A DNA stretch of 64,000 nt, taken from assembly GCA_013003425.1 (NCBI GenBank), contig JABDJB010000045.1, forward strand, positions 1 to 64,000, given 5' to 3'. Positions 44,372 to 52,327 of this stretch are shown one piece after another (position 1 is the first letter of the stretch; each line of letters begins with the position of its first letter). Below the pieces are notes generated by a model, which had not been told where the DNA came from, did no database searches, and worked only from the letters and a program-made list of their open reading frames with translations. The position numbers and the translations under genes are program-made. The DNA is from Gammaproteobacteria bacterium (lineage in GTDB: Bacteria > Pseudomonadota > Gammaproteobacteria > Steroidobacterales > JABDKV01).

Positions 44372-45331
44372 ATGCCGGTTATCCATTTACAACGCAAGAT
44401 AAAAGCCCATGCTGACGTGGTGTGGCGTGTCATCAGCGATCTGCAGAGTTTTGCGGACGCGTCGCCGCATATCAGCAAGGTAGAGATGCTGGATGGTGCG
44501 AACGGCACCGCCCGCAGGCGTCTATACAGTATCCGCGGCTATACCTGGACCGAGCACTGCACCCAATGGGACGAGGGCCGCTCTTACACGATGGAGGTCG
44601 ACTCCAGCGACGGCGTGTATCCGTTTCGCAGCATGACGCGGCGATTCGAAGTTGAAGAGCAGGACGATGGTGTCGTGCTCAGGATGCATTACAAGTACCA
44701 GCCCAAATATGGCCTTGCCGGTCGCCTGATGGACGCCTTGTTCCTGCACCGCAAGCGCCGCAACCTGTACCGCGAGTTAATGAATAACTGGGTCGCCAAA
44801 ATTCGCGACCGCGAGTGGGCCTACACGGTAACGGTAGCAACGATCCTGCAGAGCAAAGGTCACGATGTGGTTACGGCCAACGTCAGTGACAGCATTATCG
44901 AGGTGGCGAGAATCCTGCGGCAAAATCGCATCGGTGCGGTGCTGATCCGGGATGAGTCGGGCCAGCTTGCCGGCCTGGCCTCTGAGCGCGATATCACGTC
45001 GGCCCTGGGCGATCACGGTCCCGAGGCGCTGCAGCACCCTATAGGCGATGTCATGGCGCGCAAGCTGGTGGTGTGCGAGCCACACCATGATATGGGCTTT
45101 GTCATGGCCTGCATGACTGACCGCCGTGTGCGCCACCTGCCGGTCCTGGAAGGCGGCGAACTGGTGGGCATCATCAGCATTGGCGACGTGGTCAAGGCGC
45201 GCATCTATGACCTGGAATCAGAGTCGGAAACCATGCGTGAGTACATCGCCGGGCGCGAATGGAGCTATCACCATAAAGTGACCGGTGTACACGATGTTGC
45301 CGCATTGCGGCAGGAGCTCGGCAACCCCTGA
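44372..45331 (+). CDS. Fusion of SRPBCC/COQ10-like lipid-binding domain with tandem CBS domains
   Basis: 319 residues. Residues 1-145 form a SRPBCC/START-type domain (PVIHLQRKIKAHADVVWRVI, then SDLQSFADASPHISKVEML, YTWTEHCTQWDEGRSYTM, LMDALFLHRKRRNLYREL), similar to COQ10 and oligoketide-cyclase proteins that bind quinone-like lipids. Residues ~150-290 are a CBS pair (VTANVSDSIIEVARILRQNR, IGAVLIRDESGQLAGLASERD, PIGDVMARKLVVCEP, RVRHLPVLEGGELVGIISIGD). CBS pairs usually bind adenine nucleotides. Its place just after actF suggests a nucleotide-sensitive quinone chaperone or regulator for complex III; this is inference. Confidence 0.85.
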   Translation: MPVIHLQRKIKAHADVVWRVISDLQSFADASPHISKVEMLDGANGTARRRLYSIRGYTWTEHCTQWDEGRSYTMEVDSSDGVYPFRSMTRRFEVEEQDDGVVLRMHYKYQPKYGLAGRLMDALFLHRKRRNLYRELMNNWVAKIRDREWAYTVTVATILQSKGHDVVTANVSDSIIEVARILRQNRIGAVLIRDESGQLAGLASERDITSALGDHGPEALQHPIGDVMARKLVVCEPHHDMGFVMACMTDRRVRHLPVLEGGELVGIISIGDVVKARIYDLESESETMREYIAGREWSYHHKVTGVHDVAALRQELGNP

Positions 45332-45334
45332 AGC

Positions 45335-45398
45335 GATTGTAAATTGTTGCGTCGGCAGCCTCTGCAGCTGTCGATCTGACGGAGTAGCAATTACAATC
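45335..45398. promoter_or_regulatory. Inverted repeat in the leader of the DUF4332 gene
   Basis: GATTGTAA (45335-45342) and TTACAATC (45391-45398), perfect 8-bp arms with TTGTTGC/GCAA partly extending the pairing. They bracket the end of the START-CBS operon and the start region of the next gene. Function unknown. Confidence 0.35.
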
Positions 45399-45440
45399 CC
45401 CTCATCTTTGTCGGGCGATTAAATTTCTGGAGGAACAACA

Positions 45441-45845
45441 ATGGCAAGAATTGCAGACATCGAGGGAATCGGACCCTCATACGCCGAGAAGCTGGCTGGT
45501 GCCGGCATCAAGACTACAGATAAGCTGCTGGAGATGGGTGGTACCCCGAAGGGACGCAAGGAAATCGCCACCAAGTCCGGGGTGACCGAAAAGCTGATCC
45601 TCGGCTGGGTAAACCGGGCCGACCTGACTCGCATCAAGGGTGTCGGCAGCGAATATGCCGACCTGCTCGAATGTGCTGGTGTCGACACCGTTCCCGAGCT
45701 GAAGGGCCGCAGTGCAAAAAACCTTCACGCCAAGATGGCCGAGGTTAACGAGAAGAAGAAACTCGTTCGCAAGCTGCCAACCGAAAACCAGGTAACCGAG
45801 TGGGTGGCTCAGGCCAAGAAGCTCAAGCGCGCAGTAAGTTACTGA
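45441..45845 (+). CDS. DUF4332 helix-hairpin-helix protein
   Basis: 134 residues with two helix-hairpin-helix-like halves: IEGIGPSYAEKLAGAGIKTT and IKGVGSEYADLLECAGVDTV, as in DUF4332 proteins, with the DNA-polymerase-like HhH glycine pattern GIGPxYA. It ends in a basic segment (VAQAKKLKRAVSY). It may bind nucleic acid, but the family has no settled role. GGAGG lies 10 nt before the ATG, and a strong terminator follows, so it is a monocistronic gene. Confidence 0.85.
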   Translation: MARIADIEGIGPSYAEKLAGAGIKTTDKLLEMGGTPKGRKEIATKSGVTEKLILGWVNRADLTRIKGVGSEYADLLECAGVDTVPELKGRSAKNLHAKMAEVNEKKKLVRKLPTENQVTEWVAQAKKLKRAVSY

Positions 45846-45864
45846 GTTAGCGGTTATTACGCGT

Positions 45865-45892
45865 AAAAAGCCGGGGCTTGCCCCGGCTTTTT
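45865..45892. terminator. Bidirectional terminator after the DUF4332 gene
   Basis: AAAAAGCCGGGGC (45865-45877), TT, GCCCCGGCTTTTT (45880-45892): a perfect 13-bp palindrome with T-run. Confidence 0.93.
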
Positions 45893-46006
45893 ACATTCTG
45901 TGGCACCCGTTACTTTTTGGGGAATTGTTTTAAACACTGCAACAAGCTATCGAGTTGCCGGATCGTTGCGCCGATAATAAGGGCGTCGAAGTTCACAGGA
46001 AGAGCC

Positions 46007-46198
46007 GTGCGTTTTTTCTTTCGCAAGTCACGCCGCAACCGCAAGACGGTTACCAACAAGGACAGTTCACGCCAGCAGACTGGTGAGCTGAGTATTTCGC
46101 GCGAAAACCGCGGTTACGACCCGTATGACACGCTGCCTGGTGTGTCACGCGAGTCATTTGGCATGCGGCGTAATGACGACGGGAAGTGGTCGTTCTGA
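46007..46198 (+). CDS. Small basic protein, unknown
   Basis: 63 residues from GTG at 46007 with AGGA 6 nt upstream. The head MRFFFRKSRRNRKTVTNKD is strongly basic, the rest hydrophilic with RENRGYDPYDTLPGVSRESF near the end. I do not recognise it. The pattern (a good ribosome-binding site and a tidy stop) supports a real small gene, but evidence is thin. Confidence 0.5.
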   Translation: MRFFFRKSRRNRKTVTNKDSSRQQTGELSISRENRGYDPYDTLPGVSRESFGMRRNDDGKWSF

Positions 46199-46257
46199 CC
46201 CTCCAGGTTCTTCATTGCGGAGGCGATTACGCCCGGCACCTTTTCCAGCACCATCTT

Positions 46258-46300
46258 CGCAGGTAGTGGCGGCAGGATGCCGCTCCCACGAGAACCTGCG
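46258..46300. repeat. REP-like nested palindrome
   Basis: Outer arms CGCAGGT (46258-46264) and ACCTGCG (46294-46300), inner GTGGCGGCA and TGCCGCTCCCAC around GGA. The GTGGCGGCANNNTGCCGC form resembles intergenic REP elements of gammaproteobacteria. Confidence 0.55.
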
Positions 46301-46384
46301 GCTAAAGCGAATACACTCAGCATAATCTAAGGTTGCTCGCCGCAGGCGCGCCTCATGCTCTTCAAAAGTGTGACCGAGCGCGTC

Positions 46385-46409
46385 AAAAAAAACCCCGCGC
46401 GAGGCGGGG
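46385..46409 (-). terminator. Strong minus-strand terminator with no assigned gene
   Basis: On the minus strand CCCCGC-CTCGC-GCGGGG followed by T8 (46385-46392). There is no recognised minus-strand gene upstream within 2 kb, so it implies an unannotated transcript arising between about 46420 and 46860. Confidence 0.75.
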
Positions 46410-46497
46410 CTACAGGTCCGGCGGTGGTGTTGTTGTTATTATTTTCTTGTTGTAGTTATCTCTCGCGGTTTCAAAGCGTTTCGTTATCTGGGATTGT

Positions 46498-46554
46498 TTA
46501 CTTTCCGTCTTCGAAGCGAGCATGCCAGGCGTTGGAGTCAGCGATGACCGGCAT
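46498..46554 (-). CDS. Possible 18-residue peptide ORF
   Basis: ATG at 46552-46554 encodes MPVIADSNAWHARFEDGK and stops at 46498-46500, about 90 nt before the strong terminator. A GAG lies 8 nt upstream. Composition is not obviously random, but a frame this short is weak evidence; the transcript could equally be a non-coding RNA. Confidence 0.2.
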   Translation of the reverse strand: MPVIADSNAWHARFEDGK

Positions 46555-46863
46555 GAATGTTCTCGATATCAGTCCACCTTTTGCTTATGTCGCCAGCGCG
46601 CCGTTCTTGCGTCGGCTTGCGCGTGCGTACACTGTCAGCAAGCACGTTCTGTGCCAGACGGGCGCTGTAGCAATAGAATCATGTGCCTACACCGATTGTT
46701 GCTAAGGTTATGTAAAAGTTAAAAAAAAATGCTGCGGGCGAAGCTTGTGCGCTGTAAGAAATGCCGACATGAGGCTGGCGTGTTATGACATGGTCGAAAA
46801 CGGGTGGCCGCCACCCTTGGCGACACGCTAGGCTGCCTGCAACAAGCCTGAGGAAACGCCGAG

Positions 46864-47712
46864 ATGGATGATTACCAGCGCGTTGCCAGCGCCATTCGTT
46901 ACATACAGGAATCAGTGACCGGGCAGCCGTCGGCAGAGGATATTGCCCGGGCCGCCGGTGTCAGCAAATCACACTGCCAGCGGTTGTTTCGTCGCTGGGC
47001 TGGCGTGAGCCCGAAGCGGTTCCTGGAATATCTCACGGTCCAGCATGCCAAGGTCCTGCTGGATCAATCAGCGAGTGTCCTGGATGCATCTGTCCAGATC
47101 GGTCTGTCCGGGCCGTCGCGTCTGCATGACCAGTTTGTTTCGGTAGAGGCAGTCAGCCCCGGCGAATACCAGCAACGCGGCAAAGACCTTGTAATTCGCT
47201 ACGGCCATCATGACAGTGCTTTCGGTGATGTGCTGCTTGCACTGACCGATCGTGGCATCTGCGGACTCGCGTTTTGTGAAAAGGACGGCGTCACTGCCGA
47301 AATCGAGCGGCTGCAGCAGCTGTGGCCGGGGGCGCAGCTGCGCCGCTCGCAGGCCGATACGGAGTCGCTTGCAGGTCGTCTGGCAACCCCGCCGGATGCG
47401 CAGCACCCGGTTTCATTGCTGGTGACCGGTACCAATTTCCAGCTCAAGGTCTGGCAGGCATTGCTGGCGATCCCGCAGGGAGTCGTTTGCACCTACGGCA
47501 GGCTGGCAGAACTGGCCGGTCACCCGGGCAGCGCCCGCGCGACCGGATCGGCGGTTGGCGCCAATCACATTGCCTGGTACATACCGTGTCACCGGGTTAT
47601 TCGCAGTAATGGCGCCAGCGGTCAGTATCGCTGGGGCGAAACTCGCAAGCGCGCCATACTGGCGTGGGAATCGGCGCAGCAGGAGGCGGCTGTCGAGGTA
47701 GCCGCGGGCTGA
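46864..47712 (+). CDS. AraC-type HTH / O6-alkylguanine-DNA alkyltransferase (Ada-like, lacking the N-terminal domain)
   Basis: 282 residues. Residues ~10-105 are an AraC helix-turn-helix pair (PSAEDIARAAGVSKSHCQRL); ~110-275 are the methyltransferase with FQLKVWQALLAIPQGVVCTYG, the active-site PCHRV with Cys242, and RWGETRKRAIL. E. coli Ada has an additional N-terminal zinc domain that takes methyl groups from phosphotriesters; it is absent here, so this protein repairs O6-methylguanine but must be triggered differently. Followed by an overlapping hydrolase gene. Confidence 0.9.
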   Translation: MDDYQRVASAIRYIQESVTGQPSAEDIARAAGVSKSHCQRLFRRWAGVSPKRFLEYLTVQHAKVLLDQSASVLDASVQIGLSGPSRLHDQFVSVEAVSPGEYQQRGKDLVIRYGHHDSAFGDVLLALTDRGICGLAFCEKDGVTAEIERLQQLWPGAQLRRSQADTESLAGRLATPPDAQHPVSLLVTGTNFQLKVWQALLAIPQGVVCTYGRLAELAGHPGSARATGSAVGANHIAWYIPCHRVIRSNGASGQYRWGETRKRAILAWESAQQEAAVEVAAG

Positions 47713-48563
47713 AGAACCAGCAGGAAATACGTCTGGAAATCGCCGGTCGCGTGATCGCCGGTGTGCACTGGCCGTGCGCCGGCGGTTTTCCTGTCATCGC
47801 GTTACACGGTTGGCTGGACAATGCGGCGACCTGGTCGAAATTGCTGCCGCTGCTCGATGAGATGGACGTGTATGCCCTCGACCTGGCCGGGCATGGTCGT
47901 TCCGATCATCGGCCTGCCTCGGTGCCCTATCATTTTATCGACAACGTGGCAGATGTCATCGCTGTCGCTGATGCGCTGGGGCTGGAGAAGTTCGGCCTGC
48001 TGGGCCATTCGCTCGGTGCTTCCGTGGCAACCCTGGTGGCCGGGACGGTCCCGCAGCGGATTTCCAGCGTCATATGCCTGGAGGGGTTTGGCGCATTGAC
48101 GACGCCGGCGGAACAGGCGCCGGGGCAGCTGGAAAGATCCCTGCAGCGCTACCTGCAGCCGACGTCGCCGCCATCGCGCTATGCGTCGGTGGAGGCAGCA
48201 GCGCAGGCGCGGACCGATGCAACGGGTCTGGGAAGCGATGCTGCCCGACTGCTGGCGCAACGCGGCACGCGGGACCTGGATGGCGACATCGTCTGGAGCG
48301 CTGATCCGCGTCTGCGCTACGACTCGCCGCTACGTCTTACCGAGGAGCAGGTCTGCGCTTTTATCGCGCGAATCGAGACGCCGGTCCTGCTGGTCCGCGC
48401 GGCCGGGGGCCTGGATTTTCCGCAACAGGTCTACCAGCGCCGGGCCCGGGCATGTCGCAGCCTGCAGATTGTGGAGGTTGAAGGCGAGCACCATCTGCAC
48501 CTTGAAGCGGCAACTGTCGCAGGCGTTGCTGCAGCGATAGCATCTTTCCAGCAGGACCTGTAA
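47664..48563 (+). CDS. Alpha/beta hydrolase
   Basis: About 285-299 residues. Alpha/beta hydrolase fold with oxyanion region ALHGWLDNAATW, nucleophile elbow LLGHSLGAS (Ser), VLLVRAAGG before the acid strand and catalytic His in GEHHLHLEA. It resembles the metazoan serine-hydrolase-like (SERHL) group and bacterial esterases; substrate unknown. The only ordinary start is GTG at 47664, which overlaps the Ada-like gene by 49 bp; a CTG at 47709 preceded by GAGGT would fit the conserved region better. Confidence 0.82.
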   Translation: MGIGAAGGGCRGSRGLKNQQEIRLEIAGRVIAGVHWPCAGGFPVIALHGWLDNAATWSKLLPLLDEMDVYALDLAGHGRSDHRPASVPYHFIDNVADVIAVADALGLEKFGLLGHSLGASVATLVAGTVPQRISSVICLEGFGALTTPAEQAPGQLERSLQRYLQPTSPPSRYASVEAAAQARTDATGLGSDAARLLAQRGTRDLDGDIVWSADPRLRYDSPLRLTEEQVCAFIARIETPVLLVRAAGGLDFPQQVYQRRARACRSLQIVEVEGEHHLHLEAATVAGVAAAIASFQQDL

Positions 48564-48660
48564 CTATGTAAACCGGCTGCGGTTGTGACCGGTGCCGCTG
48601 CATTCGCAGCCGGGAACGTCTATAGTCACGCTTCAATTGATACGTACCCAGGCATATTCT

Positions 48661-48822
48661 GTGAAAAAACAAAAAGACCAAGCGACACCAGCTGCCCGTG
48701 GTGCTTCTCCCGGCCAGGGAATCGACCGCAACGAGTGGATTGTGCGGGCGGTGGCCGCCGCTGCGATGCGCGACAAGAAAACAAGCCCGCCAACTGGCAA
48801 GACCGCTCCCGACGACGACTGA
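48661..48822 (+). CDS. Small hydrophilic protein, unknown
   Basis: 53 residues from GTG at 48661: MKKQKDQATPAARGAS, a central helix NEWIVRAVAAAAMRDKKT and an acidic tail. No recognised family and only a weak ribosome-binding site. Possible small gene. Confidence 0.4.
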   Translation: MKKQKDQATPAARGASPGQGIDRNEWIVRAVAAAAMRDKKTSPPTGKTAPDDD

Positions 48823-48919
48823 AGTCATGCCAGTGTGATGGCGTTCACGGAACTGTTCGCCTTGCATTTCTATGCTCCGTGCTCCACCTCGGAGAACGGC
48901 TTTGCAACGACTGGCGCGC

Positions 48920-49105
48920 ATGATGGATGATCTCGATGACGTACTCGCAATCGCTGGCGCGGCTTCGTCACACGCCTACCTGTTGATAATAGTTCTAAGC
49001 GTGGTTCTCGTAGTCCTGGCGACGCTTGTGCTGGGTCCGACCGGGCTGTTAGTTTCCCTGGCGGTGAGCGGCGCCGCCATTGGGGCTGCGACGCTCCATC
49101 ACTGA
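48920..49105 (+). CDS. Small membrane protein, unknown
   Basis: 61 residues from ATG at 48920: a short acidic head MMDDLDDVLAIAG and two hydrophobic stretches (AYLLIIVLSVVLVVLATLVL and LLVSLAVSGAAIGAA). No family recognised. It ends just before the DUF1272 gene, and may form a two-gene unit with it. Confidence 0.45.
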   Translation: MMDDLDDVLAIAGAASSHAYLLIIVLSVVLVVLATLVLGPTGLLVSLAVSGAAIGAATLHH

Positions 49106-49117
49106 GAGGTGCTGTTT

Positions 49118-49312
49118 GTGGCTTTGCTGATGAAAGGCAGCTGTGAGCGCTGTGGCTGCACTCTGGAGCCTGCTGGCAAGGCGCTGATCTGCAGTCACGA
49201 GTGTACATTCTGCTGTAGCTGCGGCGATCATATGGGGCACGAGTGCCCGAACTGCGGCGGCGAACTGGTGCTGCGACCCAGACGAACAGACGAGGGTGTT
49301 GCCAGCGGCTGA
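49118..49312 (+). CDS. DUF1272 zinc-ribbon-like protein
   Basis: 64 residues. The pattern CERCGCTLEPAGKALICSHECTFCCSC-like (C-x2-C ... C-x3-C-x2-C-x2-C) and HECPNCGGELVLRPRR match DUF1272, small cysteine-rich proteins expected to bind zinc. The GTG at 49118 has GAGAGG 8 nt upstream; a GTG at 49109 would sit on top of that site. Function of the family is unknown. Confidence 0.85.
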   Translation: MALLMKGSCERCGCTLEPAGKALICSHECTFCCSCGDHMGHECPNCGGELVLRPRRTDEGVASG

Positions 49313-49346
49313 TTTGCCCGGCCAAGAGGCAGGGAAAAGCCTGTCT

Positions 49347-49375
49347 TTGACCCCCATTCAGGGGCATGTTATACA
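49347..49375 (+). promoter_or_regulatory. Promoter of the ParM-like gene
   Basis: TTGACC (49347-49352), 17 nt, TATACA (49370-49375). It lies 34 bp upstream of the start codon, close to the sigma-70 consensus. Confidence 0.75.
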
Positions 49376-49408
49376 GCGTCGCTCGCTATAAACGTCCGGG
49401 GGAAAAAG

Positions 49409-50446
49409 ATGGAAGTGATCGGGCTGGATATCGGTTTTGGTTACACCAAGGCCACAAACGGTCAACGATTCATCGTCTTTAAATCGGTATACGGTGAAGC
49501 CTCGGAGCTGCAGTTCCGTGAGCAGCTGCTAAGCGATCCGGACGAAGAAGAGTATCTGCACATAGAGCTCGACGATCACAATTATTTCGTCGGTGAGCTG
49601 GCTGAACGGCAGAGCGTCGAGCGTTATTTCACCCTGGACCAGAGCCAGTTTGTCGCTGAATTTACCAAGGTGCTGGCATTAACACCGCTCTCGCAGATGG
49701 TGGAGAGGCAGGAGCCAATCAAGCTGGTGGCAGGTCTGCCGATCAGCCATTACCGTCGCCATCGTTCCGAGCTGATTAACATTCTGAAAGGCCAGCACCC
49801 GGTCGTAGTCACTGACAAGAACGGTGACCGCGAAGATACCGTGGTGCGTATTTCCGAGGTACGCGTCGTGCCGCAGCCTTTTGGTACTGTCATGAACCTG
49901 ATGCTGAGCGACCTGGGCGAGGTGCGTGACCGTCGATTCCTGAGTGAGAAAATCGGTGTCATCGATGTGGGTTTTCGCACCACCGATTACACTATTGCCG
50001 ACCGTACGCGCTATTCCGAACGTGGCAGTAAAACTACCGACACCGGCATTTCACGGGCTTACGCGACAGTTGCCGCCAAACTGCAGGAATCGAGCGGTAT
50101 CAGCGTCGAGCTTTACCGCCTGTACGATGCGGTCGATCGCGGCTCGATAAAGATTCATGGCAAGCGCTATGACCTCAAGCTGGTCAAAGAGCATGCGTTT
50201 TCGCAGCTGGCATCGGCGATTGCCACAGATGCCAACCGACTGTGGGCAAATGACTGGGATATCGACCGGGTCATGATCACCGGTGGCGGTGGAGCTGTTC
50301 TGGCACCCTTCCTGGCCAAGCATCTCAAGGGCGAGATAATTCCGGTCGAGCCGGGGACTGATACGCGGCTGAATAACGTGCGCGGCTACTGGAAGTATGG
50401 CAAGCGTCTGTGGGCGCGTGCGGCAACCGCAACGGCAACCAAATAG
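49409..50446 (+). CDS. ParM/StbA-type actin-like ATPase (chromosomal)
   Basis: 345 residues of the actin/ParM fold: phosphate-1 loop GLDIGFGYTKATNG, KLVAGLPISHYRRHRSEL, phosphate-2 loop IGVIDVGFRTTDYTI, and adenosine motif VMITGGGGAVLAPFLAKHL. It is closest in pattern to the plasmid-segregation and archaeal Ta0583-like group rather than MreB or FtsA. Good GGGGGAAAAAG ribosome-binding site and its own promoter. No parR, centromere-like repeats or other plasmid genes are adjacent, so the role in this chromosome is unknown; filament formation is likely from the family. Confidence 0.85.
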   Translation: MEVIGLDIGFGYTKATNGQRFIVFKSVYGEASELQFREQLLSDPDEEEYLHIELDDHNYFVGELAERQSVERYFTLDQSQFVAEFTKVLALTPLSQMVERQEPIKLVAGLPISHYRRHRSELINILKGQHPVVVTDKNGDREDTVVRISEVRVVPQPFGTVMNLMLSDLGEVRDRRFLSEKIGVIDVGFRTTDYTIADRTRYSERGSKTTDTGISRAYATVAAKLQESSGISVELYRLYDAVDRGSIKIHGKRYDLKLVKEHAFSQLASAIATDANRLWANDWDIDRVMITGGGGAVLAPFLAKHLKGEIIPVEPGTDTRLNNVRGYWKYGKRLWARAATATATK

Positions 50447-50547
50447 CAACGCTGTTTTTTGAAATTATAAGGAATGTAAATTTCAACTTGATCCGCACTT
50501 TGGCGCCTCGCTAGAATTCCGGTTCTGTTATCTACCGGAGAGCGGGA

Positions 50548-50796
50548 ATGAAAAGACTGGTCGTGATCGCCGCCCTGATGGCTGTAGCCGCCGGGGCTCA
50601 GGCCTACAGCATCAAGCACAGCTATTCAGGCGAGAACAAATCTATCGAGTACTACGGCGCCTGTGACAGCGGCCAGCTGATCAAGATCACCGAGCACTCC
50701 GATGGGCGCTTTTCTTTCGAGGGCCCGGCGGGCAGCGGCACGCTGCGTGGCCGCGGCAGTCTCGACAAGGCGGCAGCTGCCGCCTGCGGCGAATAA
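50548..50796 (+). CDS. Small exported protein, unknown
   Basis: 82 residues with signal peptide MKRLVVIAALMAVAAGAQA; mature part begins YSIKHSYSGENKSIEYYGACDSGQ and has two cysteines that could form a disulfide. Good ribosome-binding site (GGAG). Family not recognised. Confidence 0.65.
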   Translation: MKRLVVIAALMAVAAGAQAYSIKHSYSGENKSIEYYGACDSGQLIKITEHSDGRFSFEGPAGSGTLRGRGSLDKAAAAACGE

Positions 50797-50898
50797 AAAC
50801 GCGTCGGTATGTGATCTGGCACACACTACCGCCTCCTGCGCGTTGCTAATCTCGTAAGCTCGAAACCGCCGCAGTTGCGCGCGGTGCCAGGTTTGCCT

Positions 50899-51879
50899 AT
50901 GTCCATGCTCGTCGAAAACGAGGAAACGGTTGCAGTCGACCCGACGGCCGAAATGCTGGCGCGGGTGGACACGCGGTCTTCGATGGCACGCGATGCCATC
51001 ATCAATGAAAAACCGCATTGCGACGAGGCAATCGGACAGTTCTTCCAGGCCCTGTTGCACATGCTGGATGCGGCGCAGGTTGAAGGGCCGGATGATCAGC
51101 CGCTGGACGAGCGCGTGCTGCAACAACTGGCGCTGATCAAGCCGTGGCGGGATCACTATCTCCGGTTCGTCGAGCTGGCAATCACCAGTGAACGCAGCGC
51201 GGCAATTCACGAGGCCAACCGGGCATTTCTGGGCCGTCTGCTCAGTTACAAGCATGCACCGCGCGACGTGATTCATTTCAATCACCTGTGGTGCGATCAC
51301 TACCGGTTTGCAATTCGCGAGGTGTTCATTTCGGTGATCGCCCTGCTGCTGGCGAACCGCGATTTCGATCAGGCAAATCAGTACCTGAACGCAGAATATC
51401 GCTTCGAGACTGATCGCGGTCCGCAGCGGGCAAATTTTCTGCTGTTCGACTCGTATATCAAATCACTGGACGAATTTCGTAACCGCCGATTGCGACTGAA
51501 CCGGCTGTCGGTCGGAGCCGATCTGTTAAAAGAACGTGCCGACCTGAATTTCCTGACATTTGACGAGATGATGCAGGCAGACTTTGTCCTTTGTATCCGC
51601 GGCCTGTTGCATCATCCGCAGGCGCTGACCCGCTGGTTTCCGCGTACGCTGGTGTATGCAGAGCGCTACGAGGGCACCGGGTTTGATCTGTTTATTTCGG
51701 CCCAGTCAAAACGCGAGTTTCCCGGCATCCAGACCTTGTTACAGGTGAAAGACAAAGACGACCTGATCCGGCGGTTCGGCCAGGTGTCACAACAATGCGC
51801 GCTGCCGCAGTGGAAATTCGGTGGCGTGCCAATACCGTTTGCCAGTTTTATGGGTCTGGAGGCGCTGGCGACGCGTTGA
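50899..51879 (+). CDS. Hypothetical protein, mostly alpha-helical
   Basis: 326 residues, no signal peptide or transmembrane helix. Long amphipathic helical text (HCDEAIGQFFQALLHMLDAA, FNHLWCDHYRFAIREVFISV, NFLLFDSYIKSLDEFRNRRL) and a C-terminal alpha/beta part with YEGTGFDLFISAQSKREFPG. I do not recognise the family. The ATG at 50899 has AGGT 7 nt upstream. Monocistronic in appearance, followed closely by msrB. Confidence 0.7.
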   Translation: MSMLVENEETVAVDPTAEMLARVDTRSSMARDAIINEKPHCDEAIGQFFQALLHMLDAAQVEGPDDQPLDERVLQQLALIKPWRDHYLRFVELAITSERSAAIHEANRAFLGRLLSYKHAPRDVIHFNHLWCDHYRFAIREVFISVIALLLANRDFDQANQYLNAEYRFETDRGPQRANFLLFDSYIKSLDEFRNRRLRLNRLSVGADLLKERADLNFLTFDEMMQADFVLCIRGLLHHPQALTRWFPRTLVYAERYEGTGFDLFISAQSKREFPGIQTLLQVKDKDDLIRRFGQVSQQCALPQWKFGGVPIPFASFMGLEALATR

Positions 51880-51919
51880 TCTGCATCCGCTTGGCACACC
51901 GCGTTCCAGGATTTATTCT

Positions 51920-52327
51920 GTGCCGATGGGCACTGAAAAAGACGATGATGAGCGCAGCCGCCTGACGCCGCTGCAGTATGCCGTTACCCGGGAGGCGGCG
52001 ACCGAGCCGGCCTTCAGTGGCGATCACGTGTACAACAAGGATGACGGCACCTATCGCTGCGTCTGTTGCGACAGCGTGTTGTTCAACTCTGCCACAAAAT
52101 ATGACTCGGGTAGCGGTTGGCCCAGTTTCACCGCTCCCGAGGGGAATCAGGCTGTCAGCACTCGGCTCGACACCAGCCACGGCATGCGCCGGCTGGAGGT
52201 CAGTTGCGCCAACTGTTCTGCACACCTGGGCCACGTTTTCGATGACGGGCCGGGAGAGGACGGCAAGCGGTTCTGCATCAACTCTGCCGCACTGAACTTC
52301 GATCCCGATACCGGAGAACAGTCTTGA
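51920..52327 (+). CDS. msrB: Peptide-methionine (R)-S-oxide reductase
   Basis: 135 residues. MsrB signatures: [28 protein letters not shown], zinc-binding CVCCD and [13 protein letters not shown] and the catalytic cysteine in [11 protein letters not shown]. It reduces methionine-R-sulfoxide in proteins. The GTG at 51920 has AGGA 8 nt upstream; an ATG two codons later is an alternative. Its stop overlaps the TTG of the amidohydrolase gene (TTGA). Confidence 0.95.
   Translation: MPMGTEKDDDERSRLTPLQYAVTREAATEPAFSGDHVYNKDDGTYRCVCCDSVLFNSATKYDSGSGWPSFTAPEGNQAVSTRLDTSHGMRRLEVSCANCSAHLGHVFDDGPGEDGKRFCINSAALNFDPDTGEQS

Larger units (their letters stand above)
46199..46863. other. 665-bp interval without a clear gene
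   Basis: It holds a REP-like palindrome (46258-46300), a minus-strand terminator (46385-46409) and a possible 18-codon minus-strand ORF (46498-46554). No recognisable protein gene is present on either strand, and AT content is locally higher between 46430 and 46740. Confidence 0.6.

Noticed and set aside
46355-46705. Plus-strand frame of 116 codons
   Set aside because: It runs through a minus-strand terminator and low-complexity TTGTTG sequence, with no motif or ribosome-binding site.
49409-50446. Integrated plasmid remnant around the ParM-like gene
   Set aside because: No replication, mobilisation, ParR or integrase genes and no flanking repeats are visible, so only the single gene is claimed.
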